A DNA stretch of 64,000 nt. Origin: Calamus simplicifolius. Taxonomy: Eukaryota > Streptophyta > Magnoliopsida > Arecales > Arecaceae. Position 1 is the first letter of the stretch, and each line of letters begins with the position of its first letter. Under the pieces are notes generated by a model, which searched no databases, was not told the DNA's origin, and saw nothing but the letters and a program-made list of their open reading frames with translations. The stretch is taken from the NCBI GenBank assembly GCA_900491605.1, contig UESW01004010.1, positions 981,039-1,045,038 of the forward strand, given 5' to 3'. Below, in pieces: positions 21,115 through 32,253 of the stretch. The position numbers and the translations under genes were made by a program.

Positions 21115-24100
21115 TCAATCCAAAGGGTCACATATCCCTAATTCACCTCTAAGATAACAAAATCTCTCTTCACTCAAAGGTTTTGTAAATATATCAGCTA
21201 ATTGTTCTTCAGTATTAACATATTCAAGACAAATTTCATTATTAGCTACATGTTCTCTTATAAAATGATATCTAATTTCAATGTGTTTTGTTCTTGAATG
21301 TTGAATTGGATTTTTAGTTAGATTTATTGCACTTGTGTTATCACATCTAATTGGAGTTTTATCAAGTGTTATGCCATAATCTTCAAGTTGTCTCTTAATC
21401 CAAAGGATTTGAGCACAGCAACTTCCAGCTGCAACATATTCTGCTTCAGCAGTAGATAATGCAACCGAATTTTGCTTTTTGCTAAACCAAGAGATTAAGT
21501 TACTACCTAAGAATTGACATGCTCCACTTGTGCTTTTTCTATCTAATTTACATCCAGCATAATCAGAGTCAGAATAAGCAATCAAGTTTAATGTTGAGTC
21601 TCTAGAATACCATAAGCCTACATTTTTAGTTCCACTTAAATATCTTAAGATTCTTTTTACAGCAATTAAATGAGATTCTTTAGGTTCAGATTGAAATCTA
21701 GCGCACAAACATACAGCAAACATTATATCTGGTCTACTAGCTGTTAAGTAAAGAAGAGATCCGATCATACCTCTATAATATTTCTGATCTACTTTCTTAC
21801 CATCATCATCTTTATCCAATTTGCATGAAGGACTCATAGGAGTTCCAAGTGGTTTGATTGACTCCATTCCAAACTTCTTGAGCAGTTCTTTTGTGTATTT
21901 GGCTTGATTGATGAAAATTCCTTCTTTGCTTTGTTTGATTTGAAGTCCTAGGAAGAAGTTGAGTTCTCCCATCATGCTCATTTCAAACTCACCCTGCATC
22001 AACTTAGCAAATTCTTGACATAACAAATTGTTAGTAGCACCGAATACAATATCATCAACATATATTTGTACTACTAATAAATCCTTGTCTTTTCTTTTCA
22101 AAAATAGTGTTTTATCAACATTTCCTCTTATGAAATCATTTTCAATTAGAAATTTACTTAATCTTTCATACCAAGCTCTAGGTGCTTGTTTTAAACCATA
22201 TAGTGCTTTGTGTAATTTAAAAACATGATTTGGAAATTCATGATCTTCAAAACCAGGTGGTTGTTCAACAAAAACTTCCTCATTTATAAATCCATTTAAA
22301 AATGCACTTTTAACATCCATTTGAAATAAATTGATATGCATATGACATGCAAATGCAAGTAATAATCTAATTGCTTCAAGTCTAGCTACAGGTGCAAAAG
22401 TTTCATCAAAATCAATTCCTTCTTCTTGATTATATCCTTTTGCAACTAATCTAGCTTTGTTTCTAATTACTATGCCATTTTCATCTAATTTATTTCTAAA
22501 TACCCATTTTGATCCTATAACAGAATGATCTTTAGGTCTATCTACAAGAGTCCAAACATTATTCCTAGTAAATTGATTTAATTCTTCTTGCATAGCTAAC
22601 ATCCAATTATTATCTTTTTCTGCTTCTTCAATAGTTTTAGGTTCAATTTGAGATACAAATGCAAGATGATTATTGATGTTTCTCATTGATGATCTAGTTC
22701 TTACTCCTTGAGATGGATCACCTATAATTAATTCTTTTGGATGACCATAGGCATATCTCCAATCTCTAGGAAGATCTACATCATTGTGATTTGCATCAAC
22801 AACATCAACACTAGGAGAATCATTATCTTTAGCTTCTTGTTCATGATCCGAAGATACATCTATATTCAGTTTTTCAATATCTCTTTCTAGAATGTTTGTA
22901 TCTTCCTCATCATCAATCTTTTCAGAACTTGATGCTAAAGATTCATCAAAAATTACATGAATAGATTCTTCTACAATTAAATTTCTCTTGTTAAACACTC
23001 TATAGGCTTTACTAGATGTTGAATACCCTAAGAAAATGCCTTCATCAGATTTTGCATCAAATTTTCCTAGATTATCTTTACCATTATTATGAATGAAACA
23101 TTTACAACCAAATGCATGAAAGTAACTTATGTTTGGTTTTCTATTATTCCATAGTTCATAAGGAGTTTTCTTAATGATTGGCCTAATTAGAGCTCTATTA
23201 AGAATGTAGCACGTGTTTATAGCTTCCGCCCAAAAGTATTTTGGTAGGTTGCTTTCACATAGCATGGTACGGGCCATGTCTTCTAAGGTTCTATTTTTCC
23301 TTTCAACTACTCCATTTTGTTGCGGTGTTCTAGGTGCTGAAAAATTATGATGAATGCCATTTTCTATGCAAAAGTTTTCAAATAAATGATTTTCAAATTC
23401 AGTGCCATGATCACTTCTTAGAGACACTATGGTGTTGTTTTTCTCATTTGTGACCTTCTTGAAGAATTTCAGAAATAATGGAAAGGTCTCATCCTTATGA
23501 GCTAAAAACAATACCCAAGTGTATCTAGAATAATCATCTACAATCACAAGACCATATTTCTTTCCTCCTAGACTTGTGGTTCTAGTAGGTCCAAAAAGAT
23601 CCATGTGAAGTAGTTCAAGTGGCCTAGAAGTGGAAACAATATTTTTAGTTTTGAAAGAATTTCTAGTTTGTTTTCCAAATTGACATGCATCGCAAATTTT
23701 GTTATTTTCAAAATCTAGTTGTGGAAGTCCTTTTACTAAATCCATTCTAATTAATTTTGAAATAAGGTGTGTGCTTGCATGACCTAATCTACGATGCCAT
23801 AACCAACCAATCTCATTCATATTAGCATTATTAGCAACTAAGCAATGATTACTAGTAGACAAATTGTCTAAATCAATCAAGTATATATTGCCATTTCTAT
23901 TTCCAATAAAAATAATGCTATTATCAATGGGATTAGAAACAGTGCAGATTGATGCTTCAAATGATACTTTAAAACCTTTATCACATAATTGACTAATACT
24001 TATTAGATTATGTTTTAAACCATTAACATATAAGACATTTTCAATATATGTGGAGGGAGTTATTTGAATTTTACCAAACCCCATGATTTGGCCTTTGCCA

Positions 24101-24246
24101 TTGTCACCAAATGTAACAACTCCTCCTCTTTTGCTCTCAAGGGTGATGAATTGATCCTTGTCACCCGTCATGTGTCTTGAGCAGCCACTATCGAGATACC
24201 ACTTTCGCTTTGATCTTTTGGCCGCAAGACACTCCTGCAAAAATAA
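21115..24246 (-). CDS. S2 pol: protease, integrase, RT, RNase H, intact
   Basis: About 1,040 codons without a break. Order: Copia protease (WYLDSGCSRHMTG, about residues 14-26), GAG-pre-integrase (WLWHRRLGHASTHLISKL and CDACQFGKQ, about 145-190), integrase core (HMDLFGPT, VIVDDYSRYTWV, SDHGTEFEN, then PQQNGVVERKNRT, about 205-320), RT (SAFLNGFI, LYGLKQAPRAWYERL, catalytic IYVDDIVFGAT; about 530-780) and RNase H (TASRPDIMFAVCLCARFQ, STAEAEYVAAG, TKHIEIRYHFIREH). It ends ADIFTKPL..GICDPLD. The start is uncertain: the frame is continuous with the gag segment at 24645 except for one TAA at 24247-24249. Translation may therefore depend on readthrough, or the stop may be a mutation. Closely related to S1 pol. 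Confidence 0.94.
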   Translation of the reverse strand, partial: LFLQECLAAKRSKRKWYLDSGCSRHMTGDKDQFITLESKRGGVVTFGDNGKGQIMGFGKIQITPSTYIENVLYVNGLKHNLISISQLCDKGFKVSFEASICTVSNPIDNSIIFIGNRNGNIYLIDLDNLSTSNHCLVANNANMNEIGWLWHRRLGHASTHLISKLIRMDLVKGLPQLDFENNKICDACQFGKQTRNSFKTKNIVSTSRPLELLHMDLFGPTRTTSLGGKKYGLVIVDDYSRYTWVLFLAHKDETFPLFLKFFKKVTNEKNNTIVSLRSDHGTEFENHLFENFCIENGIHHNFSAPRTPQQNGVVERKNRTLEDMARTMLCESNLPKYFWAEAINTCYILNRALIRPIIKKTPYELWNNRKPNISYFHAFGCKCFIHNNGKDNLGKFDAKSDEGIFLGYSTSSKAYRVFNKRNLIVEESIHVIFDESLASSSEKIDDEEDTNILERDIEKLNIDVSSDHEQEAKDNDSPSVDVVDANHNDVDLPRDWRYAYGHPKELIIGDPSQGVRTRSSMRNINNHLAFVSQIEPKTIEEAEKDNNWMLAMQEELNQFTRNNVWTLVDRPKDHSVIGSKWVFRNKLDENGIVIRNKARLVAKGYNQEEGIDFDETFAPVARLEAIRLLLAFACHMHINLFQMDVKSAFLNGFINEEVFVEQPPGFEDHEFPNHVFKLHKALYGLKQAPRAWYERLSKFLIENDFIRGNVDKTLFLKRKDKDLLVVQIYVDDIVFGATNNLLCQEFAKLMQGEFEMSMMGELNFFLGLQIKQSKEGIFINQAKYTKELLKKFGMESIKPLGTPMSPSCKLDKDDDGKKVDQKYYRGMIGSLLYLTASRPDIMFAVCLCARFQSEPKESHLIAVKRILRYLSGTKNVGLWYSRDSTLNLIAYSDSDYAGCKLDRKSTSGACQFLGSNLISWFSKKQNSVALSTAEAEYVAAGSCCAQILWIKRQLEDYGITLDKTPIRCDNTSAINLTKNPIQHSRTKHIEIRYHFIREHVANNEICLEYVNTEEQLADIFTKPLSEERFCYLRGELGICDPLD

Positions 24247-25892
24247 TTAAGTCTTATATTTAGGTACCCAAGCCTTCTTGGGTCCTTCATGGTTAGTAGC
24301 ATAAAAAATTGTTCCTTTGGGAACCCAAATTTTCTTGCCTTTACTACTTAAATTTTTGTTACTATTTCTCATGTTACATTCATAGGTTTTATGACCTTTC
24401 TTGTTACAATAATGACATGTAACATTATCTCTATTTTGTTCTTTTCTAAAAAAGTTTTTGACAAATTTTTGTTTTAAGTTAGGTCTATATCCTAAACCAG
24501 CTTTATCATATATGGCTCTTTGATTGCTTAACAATAAATTAAGTTTTTCAGAACTATAAGTAAATTTATCAACAATTTTATATTTATCAACTTCCTTCTT
24601 TAATTTATCATTTTCATTAGAAATTGATTCCTTTTCTTTTGTCAAATTTCTTTTCAGATTTTAGTATTTTAATTTCATTAGTAAGATCATCTTTTTCTTT
24701 GATAAAAATTGAGCTATCATTTTTCAAAGACTTGTATTTCTTTTTCAAAATTTTAAAGTCATCTACTAGTTCATTGAAAGCTTCAAATAATTCATCGAAA
24801 GCAAAATCATCACAAGGGTTTTCAGAACTTACCTCATCATCCTCGTTTGCCATGAAGCAAATGTTGGCAACCTCTTTTTGTTCTTCCTCCGAAGAGGATT
24901 CATCGCTGTCGCTCCAAGTTGCAACATAGGCTTTCTTCTTCTTCTTGAAAGTCTTCTTTAGTTGAGGACAATCGTATCTAAAGTGCCCCGGTTTCTTACA
25001 CTCATAGCAAATCAAGGGGTCTTTCTCTTTGTCCTTGTCCTTTTCTTTTCTTTTTCTCCTTCCATCTTAAATCCAGATTTCTTCTTTGGAAGGGTCTCTT
25101 TCTTCTCATGAATTTTTTGAATTTTCTTGCTAGAAGAGCTGTCTCATCATCATCTTCTTCACTATCACTGCAGCTTTCCTCATTTTCTGCAGCCTTAAGA
25201 GCTATAGTCTTCTTTTTCTTGACTTCCTCCTCTTGATGTTGTTTCATGGTTAGCTCATGAGTCATCAAGGATCCAAGTAGCTCCTCCAGGGGTAATGTGT
25301 TGAGGTCCTTGGCTTCTTGGATTGCTGTCACCTTTGCTTCCCAAGTCCTTGGAAGTGACCTAAGAATTTTGCGAACAAGTTCAGAATTAGTATAGGTTTT
25401 TCCAAGACTTTTCAAACCATTAACAATATCGGTAAATCTAGTGTACATGCAAGCTATAGTTTCAGTTTGCTCCATGCTAAATAATTCATATTTATGAACA
25501 AGAATATTTATTTTAGATTCTTTTACTTGGTTTGTACCCTCATGGGTAACCTCTAATCTATCCCAAATCTCTTTTGCGGAATTACATGTAGAAATGCGAT
25601 TAAATTCATTAGCATCTAATGAACAATATAAAACATTCATGGCCTTAGCATTGAGCTGTGCCATTTTCCTATCATTATCATTCCAATCCCTTTCGGGCTT
25701 CGGAACAATAGTGCCATCAACAATGTGTGTGGGTGTACTAGGTCCATTAATTATAACACCCCACAATTCATAATCAGAAGCTTGAATGAATATCCTCATT
25801 CTTGCTTTCCAATATGAATAGTTGGAACCATTAAATAAGGGAGGTCTATTCGTAGAATGACCTTCGGCAAATGATCCAACATGAGCTGCCAT
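24247..25892 (-). pseudogene. S2 gag (UBN2-type capsid, two CCHC zinc knuckles), frameshifted
   Basis: Starts MAAHVGSFAEGHSTNRPPLF at 25892 with the Copia gag N-terminal signature (NYSYWKARMRIFIQ) and UBN2-type capsid (AKEIWDRLEVTHEGTNQVK, LVRKILRSLPRTWEAKVTAI). The frame changes near 25010, giving the first zinc knuckle CYECKKPGHFRYDC followed by an acidic, Lys-rich coiled segment. It changes again near 24640, giving a second knuckle CHYCNKKGHKTYEC, and reaches TAA at 24247-24249. Three frames are used, so gag is not expressible as one product. Two knuckles separated by a long acidic region are unusual for Copia but known in Sireviruses. Confidence 0.88.
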
Positions 25893-25938
25893 TTGGATCT
25901 TTAGCTCTTGATCGTGTGATCAAATTCAATGAGCACTT

Positions 25939-25950
25939 GCTCTGATACCA
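25939..25950 (-). other. Primer-binding site of S2 (initiator-Met tRNA)
   Basis: Minus-strand TGGTATCAGAGC two bases inside the 5' LTR end, identical to the plant initiator methionine tRNA primer site. Confidence 0.92.
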
Positions 25951-25952
25951 AT

Positions 25953-27430
25953 TGTTGGCCCAGATGGCAACCCAAGAGGGGGGGGGGTGAATTGGGTTCT
26001 TTAAAAATTTGACCTTTTAAAAAATTATCTGCTCTAAGACAAATGAAATTAATTGCAATGCAAATATAAAGCACAAACAAGGAGATAAAGATAGAGATAA
26101 TGAATGCACGACAAACACAAGGATTTTATAGTGGTTCGGTGTATCCAACACCTACGTCCACTCCCAAGATTCACTTGGGTCCACACTATAACCAACTAGA
26201 TTACAGCCGAGTTGTTTTACAAGAGCACAACTCACAACTTGTTTTTTCCTCCGGGATCACAACGAACCCAGCCGGTTTTCCGGGCTCACCAGCACAAAAC
26301 CCTAAACTCAAGCTAATCTAGCTTGACCCGAGGTTAACAACCTCCACTAGTTCAATCCCTTGATAGAACTAGCACAAACAAATATAAGAATGTTTTACAA
26401 TGATTCACAGCTCCTTAGTTGAGCAAATATTCAAAATAAAGTAAACAAGTTTAGAAAAGCCTGTTTGGAGATGATTGAATTTGAGCTTTTCTTCTTTTCT
26501 TCTTTTCCCTTTGGAATGATGAATCAAGCCTCAGCTTTAATCCCTCACAGTCGTTGCAGTTGAGAAGATTGGAAATGGAAGAAACGGAGCTTTTTCTTCA
26601 ATTTGGAAAATCCACCGATTTTTGATTTGGCGCCTTGGATTCCTCTTTGAGCTTTTTGGAGTGGAAGGATTTGAGTTTGAATGCTTTTCTCTTGAGATTC
26701 AGGCTCAGGCTTTCTTGGATTTTTGATTTGAAATTTTTCTATTTTTCTTCTTTTTTTCAAACGGGTGTTTTCCCCTTTTTATAGATTTCTTTTAATCCAT
26801 TTTGGGAAGGAAACTAGCCGTTGGAATGTACCTGTAAACAAAATATATCCGTTAGAAATTAGGTAAAAAGGAAATATTACCGTTAGAGCTGATCTGGCAA
26901 TTTAAATTTTTGTTCCAGTCAGGTTGGAGTCGGCTCCAACTTTTCAGGTGTCGGCTCCAGGTCGTTTTTCCAAAAATAGAAATTTTCGAGTTCGTTGAGG
27001 AGTCGGCTCCGAAAAAGTAAGTGTCGGCTCGCCATCGCCAGGTGTCGGCTCCCGAATACTGTGTGTGTCGGCTCCAGGATGCTCAAAAAATCAACGTTCT
27101 GTCCCCGCATCGGAGTCGGCTCCAGACACTGTAAGTGTCGACTCCGAAACTCTGGTGTCGGCTCCGAAACTCTGGTGTCGGCTCTGGACCGTATCAAAAA
27201 TCAGAATAAAATTTGAATGGCCATGGGGTCGGCTCCAGGAATTCTAAGTGTCGACTCCAGGTTCTGAAACTTTGAAATTGAAGTTTTGCATTTGATTCAA
27301 AACACGTTTCTTAATTCATTTAAATTGATCAAATAATTTTAACTCCTGAAACACTTCTCAAATCCATTAGTAATCAAATAAATATACTCAATTACTTTAT
27401 TAATCATCAAAATCAATAATTGGGTCAACA
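25953..27430 (-). repeat. 5' LTR of S2 (1,478 bp)
   Basis: Partner of 17255-18742, same termini and motif array (about 26926-27260) and TATA box TATAAAAAGGG near 26773-26783 on the minus strand. Small indels and scattered substitutions relative to the other copy (about 97% over the part compared). Confidence 0.95.
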
Positions 27431-28098
27431 TGGCCATAGGGCCGCCTAGGAGCCGAGGGACCACGGGGCTACCTAGGACTGGCCATGAGGCTACCTAGGG
27501 GCCCAGGGACCAAGGGGCCACCTAGGGGCCAAGAGACCAGGGGGCCGCCTAGGACTGGCCATGGGGCCACCTAGGGCCCAGGGACCAAGGGGCCGCGTAG
27601 GACTGGCCGTGGGGCCACCTAGGGGCCAAGGGACCACGGGGCCACCTAGGACTGGCCGTAGGGTCGCCTTGGGGCCAAGGGACCAAGGGGCTGCCTAGAA
27701 CTGGCCATAGGGCCGCCTAGGAGCCTAGGGATCACGGGGCTGCCTAGGATGGCCATGAGGCCACCTAGGGGCCCAGGGACCAAGGGCCACCTAGGGCTGG
27801 CCATAGGGCCGTCTAGGGGCCAAGAGACCATGGGGCCACCTAGGACTGGCCGTGGGGCCGCCTAGGGGCCCAGGGACCGCGGGGCCACCTAGGACTGGCC
27901 ATGAGGCCGCCTAGGGGCCTAGGGACCAAGGGCCGCCTAGGGGCCAAGAGACCACGGGGCCGCCTAGGACTGGCCATGGGGCTGCCTAGGGGCCCAGGGA
28001 ACAAGGGGCCGCCTAGGGCTGGCCATAGGGCTGCCTAGGGGCCCAGAGACCATGGGGCCTTATTGTTTGTATTACATGGCATGTTATTGGCCACATTA
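27431..28098 (-). repeat. Element X left (3') LTR, second segment
   Basis: Continues the 50-bp array from the S2 target duplication TGGCC at 27431-27435 to about 28059. It finishes GTTATTGGCCACATTA, matching the right LTR end TTATTGGCCACATCA with one change at the terminal dinucleotide. Confidence 0.88.
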
Positions 28099-28113
28099 TA
28101 TGCCCCCCGCTCC
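28099..28113 (-). other. Polypurine tract of element X
   Basis: Minus-strand GGAGCGGGGGGCATA directly before the LTR, fixing the element's orientation as minus. Confidence 0.75.
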
Positions 28114-28585
28114 TAAGTCTTGGTGTCTCACGTGTTTAGCGTTTGCCAAAAGAAAGGAGCGTGAAAAAAAATTTCTAAGTAATTAAATTTGATACGTCGC
28201 AGTCCGTTTATGATGGGTGCATGTTTCTAAGAAGATAGATAGCCCATTCATCATTATAGGAGAGAGGGACGCTTCGTGATTGACAGAAGAGGGCTTGATG
28301 TACTTAAATCGCACTGATGGCTCTTTTTGCTAGGGAAAACGTGCTCCTCCTATAGGCTAGTGACACTTGGACCACACTCGGCGTTCGTCGCCTTACTCTT
28401 CATGATGGGCGGAGTTTTCTAGTTTTGAGAAGCTGCTTTTACCCCACCCTCCCCTTTTGTCTTCTACTGTTTCTACTTTTCTCTTACTTCCTACTCTTCT
28501 TCCATGCGCTAAGCTTTCCTTTGATCTCGTCCTCCTGTTTTGAGGTCAGTTCCTTGGTTTTCTTGCGTTTTCTTCCTTTTTCTTT

Positions 28586-31108
28586 TTGATGGATCCCCCG
28601 ATCGATAGGAAAGGTAAGAGGCCTCTAGTAGAGCCATCTAGGGAGGAGATCCTCGCAGCACATCATCTCGCTCCTGGCGGGATTTCCATACTCGGCCGGT
28701 CTGAGATGGGAGGTCGAGCCTCCGATAGGGTCCCCTCTAGCGAGGTTCCATCAGGCGGGGTTCATTCGAGTGAGACTCCATCAGGCCAGGTCCCATCGAG
28801 TGAGGTTCCTCCCTTCGTAGACAGGCCTGTTTCTCTGGCTTCTAGGGTTTCACCCCCTCCGCCACATTCGACCTCTCCCTCCGAACGTAGTTCCACGGGC
28901 CCGAGGGGAATACATTCTGTCTTGAAAGAGCCTAACATTCAGAGAATTACGATTCAATATGGAATTCCCGACAACGTCTGTCTGTCTGCTCCTTGGTTTG
29001 GTGACAAGGTCACTAGTGGGCAGGGAGGAGGAGTCGCCCTATATGAAGAATTCCTCAAGGGTGGACTCCGCCTCCCTCTTCATCCTTTCTTTTTGAATCT
29101 TTTAAATAGGTATAACTTAATTCCCGCCCAGCTGACTCCAAATTCCATTCATGTCATATATGCATTCTTAGTACTCTGCTATTTCCATGGTGCTCCCGCT
29201 CGAGTTTCCTTGTTTCGAGCTTTGTATAAACTTAGAAATGTCTTCGGAAGTGGCTGGTGGAGTTTTGTTTCTTGTCCAAAGAGGGTCCTCAAATTAGACT
29301 TGCCCTCTAAAATAAAAGGTTGGAAGTCGCGTTTCTTCTATGTCCATGGTGAAAAGATAAAGTCCTCTTGGAATAGTCCCGACACCAGCCCCAATAAAAA
29401 TTCAGTATTGAGGAAAGGGACCGAGAACTTTTCTAGGCCCTCCTGTCCTCTATCATTCTCCCTTGCACAGAGCTACTGTCGGAGGGCAACCTTCGTGAAG
29501 CCTTAGCAGCATTAGTGGCACCCTCACCGACCCCCGGTGAGCGCTACCATTTTTGACTGTCGACCAATTCTTTCCTTTCTTCCTTTTCATTCCCTATTTT
29601 GTTCACTACACGTGTGTTTGCATATAGGTTTTTCATATGACTTTTGTGTCTTGTTCTTGTTTGTTTTATTGCCTTTGTTTTCTGACTTTTTGCTCCTTTG
29701 ATGCAAAATGCGGTTCTCCACCAAGTCTCTGTCAGAGGCTCTAAGGAAAAGGAAAGCGGATGAGGGTCCAGTGAAAAGAGGGCCCAAGAAGTCCAGACAG
29801 GTAGCAGGGGATGATCCACTGCCGGGTGGAGTGGCTTCGCCTTCCTCTCCTGAAGTTACATTAGTGGGGGGCCTGAAGAGAGAGGACCCTCGTGCCGCGG
29901 GGCTGGTAACAGAGGTTCTGCCATCCGAGGCCCTGAAAGAGTTACCCACAGGGGTCCCTCTATCTAAGGCTCGAGAGGAGCCAACGAGGGAGAGCTCCCC
30001 GCCCTCCCCTGAAGTCGAAGGTGAAGCTATGCAAGATAAAAGGATGGCGACACCTCCGGCACGAGAGGCCGACGACAATCAGTTTTCGAAGGTTAATTCA
30101 CCTCAGGAGGGGGCAGAGACGCCTGCTCATGAGGACGGTCCCAGCCGGCCGCCTGGGACCAATGCGACGCGCCGAGGACGTCTGGCCGAACGGCTACTTA
30201 GTCGTTCCACCTTGCCCAACCTCCAGGCCGAACTTTGTCATCAACCATTGGAGAAATCCTTTGATACTTTCTTTACTGCCATCCTCCAGGTGATTCTGGG
30301 AGATCTTTCAGGTTTTTATTTTACTCCCTTCTTTTCTCTTTTTCCTTTCTTTTCTCAATTAACTTCCTATTTTGCAGGCGTCCAATAGTGCATTTGTCTT
30401 TCGAGATGCTTGTCTCGAGGGAAAACGGAACCAGAGTTTGCCTGGATTGGATGCCCTCAAGGCCCAAGTGAGTGGGTTAACTCAAGAGTTGTCCGAGACC
30501 AAGGCTCGGGAGCTCGCAGCATCCGACTCACTGAAGACTACTGAGGGGGAAAATCAGGCCTTGAAAGCCCGGATTGGAGAGGTTGAGGCCAAATTAGCCG
30601 AGACTGTATCGAGGATAGGGCTGACTGAGGAGAAGTTGGGGACCGCCCTTCTCAAGGTGACCCAAGCTGAGGAGAGAGCTGTGGTTGCAGAAGATAGAGC
30701 TGAGTTGCTTGAATTAGAGACTAGGCCTGCAGAAGAGAGACTAGCCACCACTGAGGAGCGGCTGATTTCTGTTGAAGGGAAGCTGGCTTCCGCTGAAGAC
30801 AAGATGAGAGAAACCTTATCCAAATTAATTTCTGCTGAAGTCCAAGCTAGAGAGATAGTAATGGCTTCCCAAGCTGAGGTTGTTCTCCGAGTTAGCGCCG
30901 CCGATCTAAGAGCCGGCAGGCTGTGGAGTCCTACAAGAATTCTGTCGAATTTGCGGCAGAATGTAGTGAGGCAGCCATGGATGCTTTCGCCAAGGGCTTC
31001 AAAAAGTGCAAGAAGAAAATTTCACAAGTCTACAAGCTGGGCGACCTCGATAGCATTCAGCCAGTGGGTGATGATTTGGAGGATGAGTCAGAGTCCTTAA
31101 GGTCTTGA
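28586..31108 (+). pseudogene. Antisense spliced gene of element X: Transposase_28-like domain plus coiled coil
   Basis: Runs opposite to the element. Exon 1 (28586-29536): MMDPPIDRKGKRPLV, Ser/Pro-rich repeats, then a domain with YEEFLKGGLRLPLHPFFLNL, IPAQLTPNSIHVIYAFLVLC and KIKGWKSRFFYVHG, which resembles the 'putative gypsy type transposon' (Transposase_28) family. A frame change near 29400-29460 precedes ELLSEGNLREALAALV and a donor CCG|GTGAGC. Exon 2 (about 29707-30289): charged linker (EALRKRKADEG), ending ILQ at donor CAG|GTGATT. Exon 3 (30378-31108): long coiled coil rich in AEERLATTEERL-type heptads, a frame change near 30905-30920, then YKNSVEFAAECSEAAMDAF and the stop. The exon 2 acceptor reads TGCA without the G. 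A homologous gene lies in gypsy 3 (48582-51707). Function unknown. Confidence 0.78.
30290..30377 (+). other. Intron in the antisense gene of element X (88 bp)
   Basis: Donor CTCCAG|GTGATT, pyrimidine-rich tract, acceptor TTTTGCAG|GCG. Removal joins ILQ to ASNSAFVF in the same frame and links the linker exon to the coiled-coil exon. Confidence 0.7.
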
Positions 31109-31407
31109 TTTTGAGCCCCTCTTTTCCTGTTTCTGCGGTTCAGTGAAGATTGGCTTCTTGTATGACAATGTTTTAGTAACGAAATTCTGTTGTCAAGTAA
31201 TTTTATGTGTTGGTTCTATGTTTAAATTGGTTTTATTAACCTATAATCATTTTAGAGTCCGATAATTCCTATCTTCTTGTCTATGCTTAGTGCTTTGCTA
31301 GTGTTATTTATTCTAAAATTATGTAAGGGGTCCGTCGCGTCGTATTAAAGAGTTTCTTTTAGAATCACCCGACGCTAGCCTAGGATCGACTAGGTGTTAA
31401 GCGTCGG

Positions 31408-32236
31408 CAAGGCCACCTATGGGCCGTAAATGACTATGGCTACCTAGGACCAGCCCGAGGGCCGGCTAGGAGCCTTGAACGACTATGATCACCTGGGACC
31501 AGCCCGAGGGCCGGCTAGGGGCCGTGAATGACTATGGCCGCCTAGGACTATCCCGAGGGCTAGCTAGGGACCGTGAACGACTATGGCCGCCTAGGACCAG
31601 CCCGAGGGCCGGCTAGGAGCCTTGAATGACTATGACCGCCTAGGACCGGCCTGAGGGCCGGCTAGGGGCCATGAATGACTACGGCCGCCTAGGACCGGCC
31701 CGAGGGCCGGCTAGGGACCGTGAACGACTATGGCTGCCTAGGACCAGCCCGAGGGCTGGCTAGGAGCCTTGAACGACTATGACCGCCTAGGACCGGCCTG
31801 AGGGCAGGCTAGGGGCCATGAATGACTACGGCTGCCTAGGACTAGCCCGAGGGCCGGCTAGGGGCCTTGAACGACTATGGCCGCCTAGGACCGGCCCAAG
31901 GGCTGACTAGGAGCCTTGAACAACTATGGCCGCCTAGGACCGGCCCAAGGGCCGGCTAGGAGCCTTGAACGACTATCGCCGCCTAGGACCGGCTCGAGTA
32001 CCGGCTAGGAGCCGTAAATGACTATGGCCGCCTAGGACCGGCCCGAGGGCCGACTAGGGGCCGTAAATGACTATGGCCGCCTAGGACCGGCCCGAGGGCT
32101 GGCTAGGGGCCGTAAACAACTATGGCCGCCTAGGACCGGCCCGAGGGCCGGCTAGGGGTCGTAAATGACTATGGCCTCCTAGGACCGGCCCGAGGGCCGG
32201 CTAGGGGCCATAAATGACTATGGCTGCCTAGGAACA
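31408..32236 (+). repeat. 49-bp tandem array in element X interior (~17 copies)
   Basis: Unit GCCGCCTAGGACCGGCCCGAG.. followed by GGCCGGCTAGGAGCC and TGAACGACTATG. Shares the core GCCGCCTAGGAC(C/T)GGCC with the 50-bp array of the X LTRs and lies just after the antisense gene. Confidence 0.93.
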
Positions 32237-32253
32237 GCCCTGTCTTCCTTGTA

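Larger units (their letters stand above)
17255..27430 (-). mobile_element. Sirevirus S2, full length, 10.2 kb, minus strand
   Basis: Complete LTR element with perfect 5-bp target duplication TGGCC (17250-17254 and 27431-27435). Reading the minus strand: 5' LTR 27430-25953, initiator-Met primer site, gag, pol, spacer, ORF3, polypurine tracts, 3' LTR 18742-17255. LTRs differ at only about 6 of the first 230 positions, so insertion is fairly recent. Pol is intact, while gag carries two frame changes and ORF3 one, so it is probably not autonomous as it stands. Confidence 0.96.
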
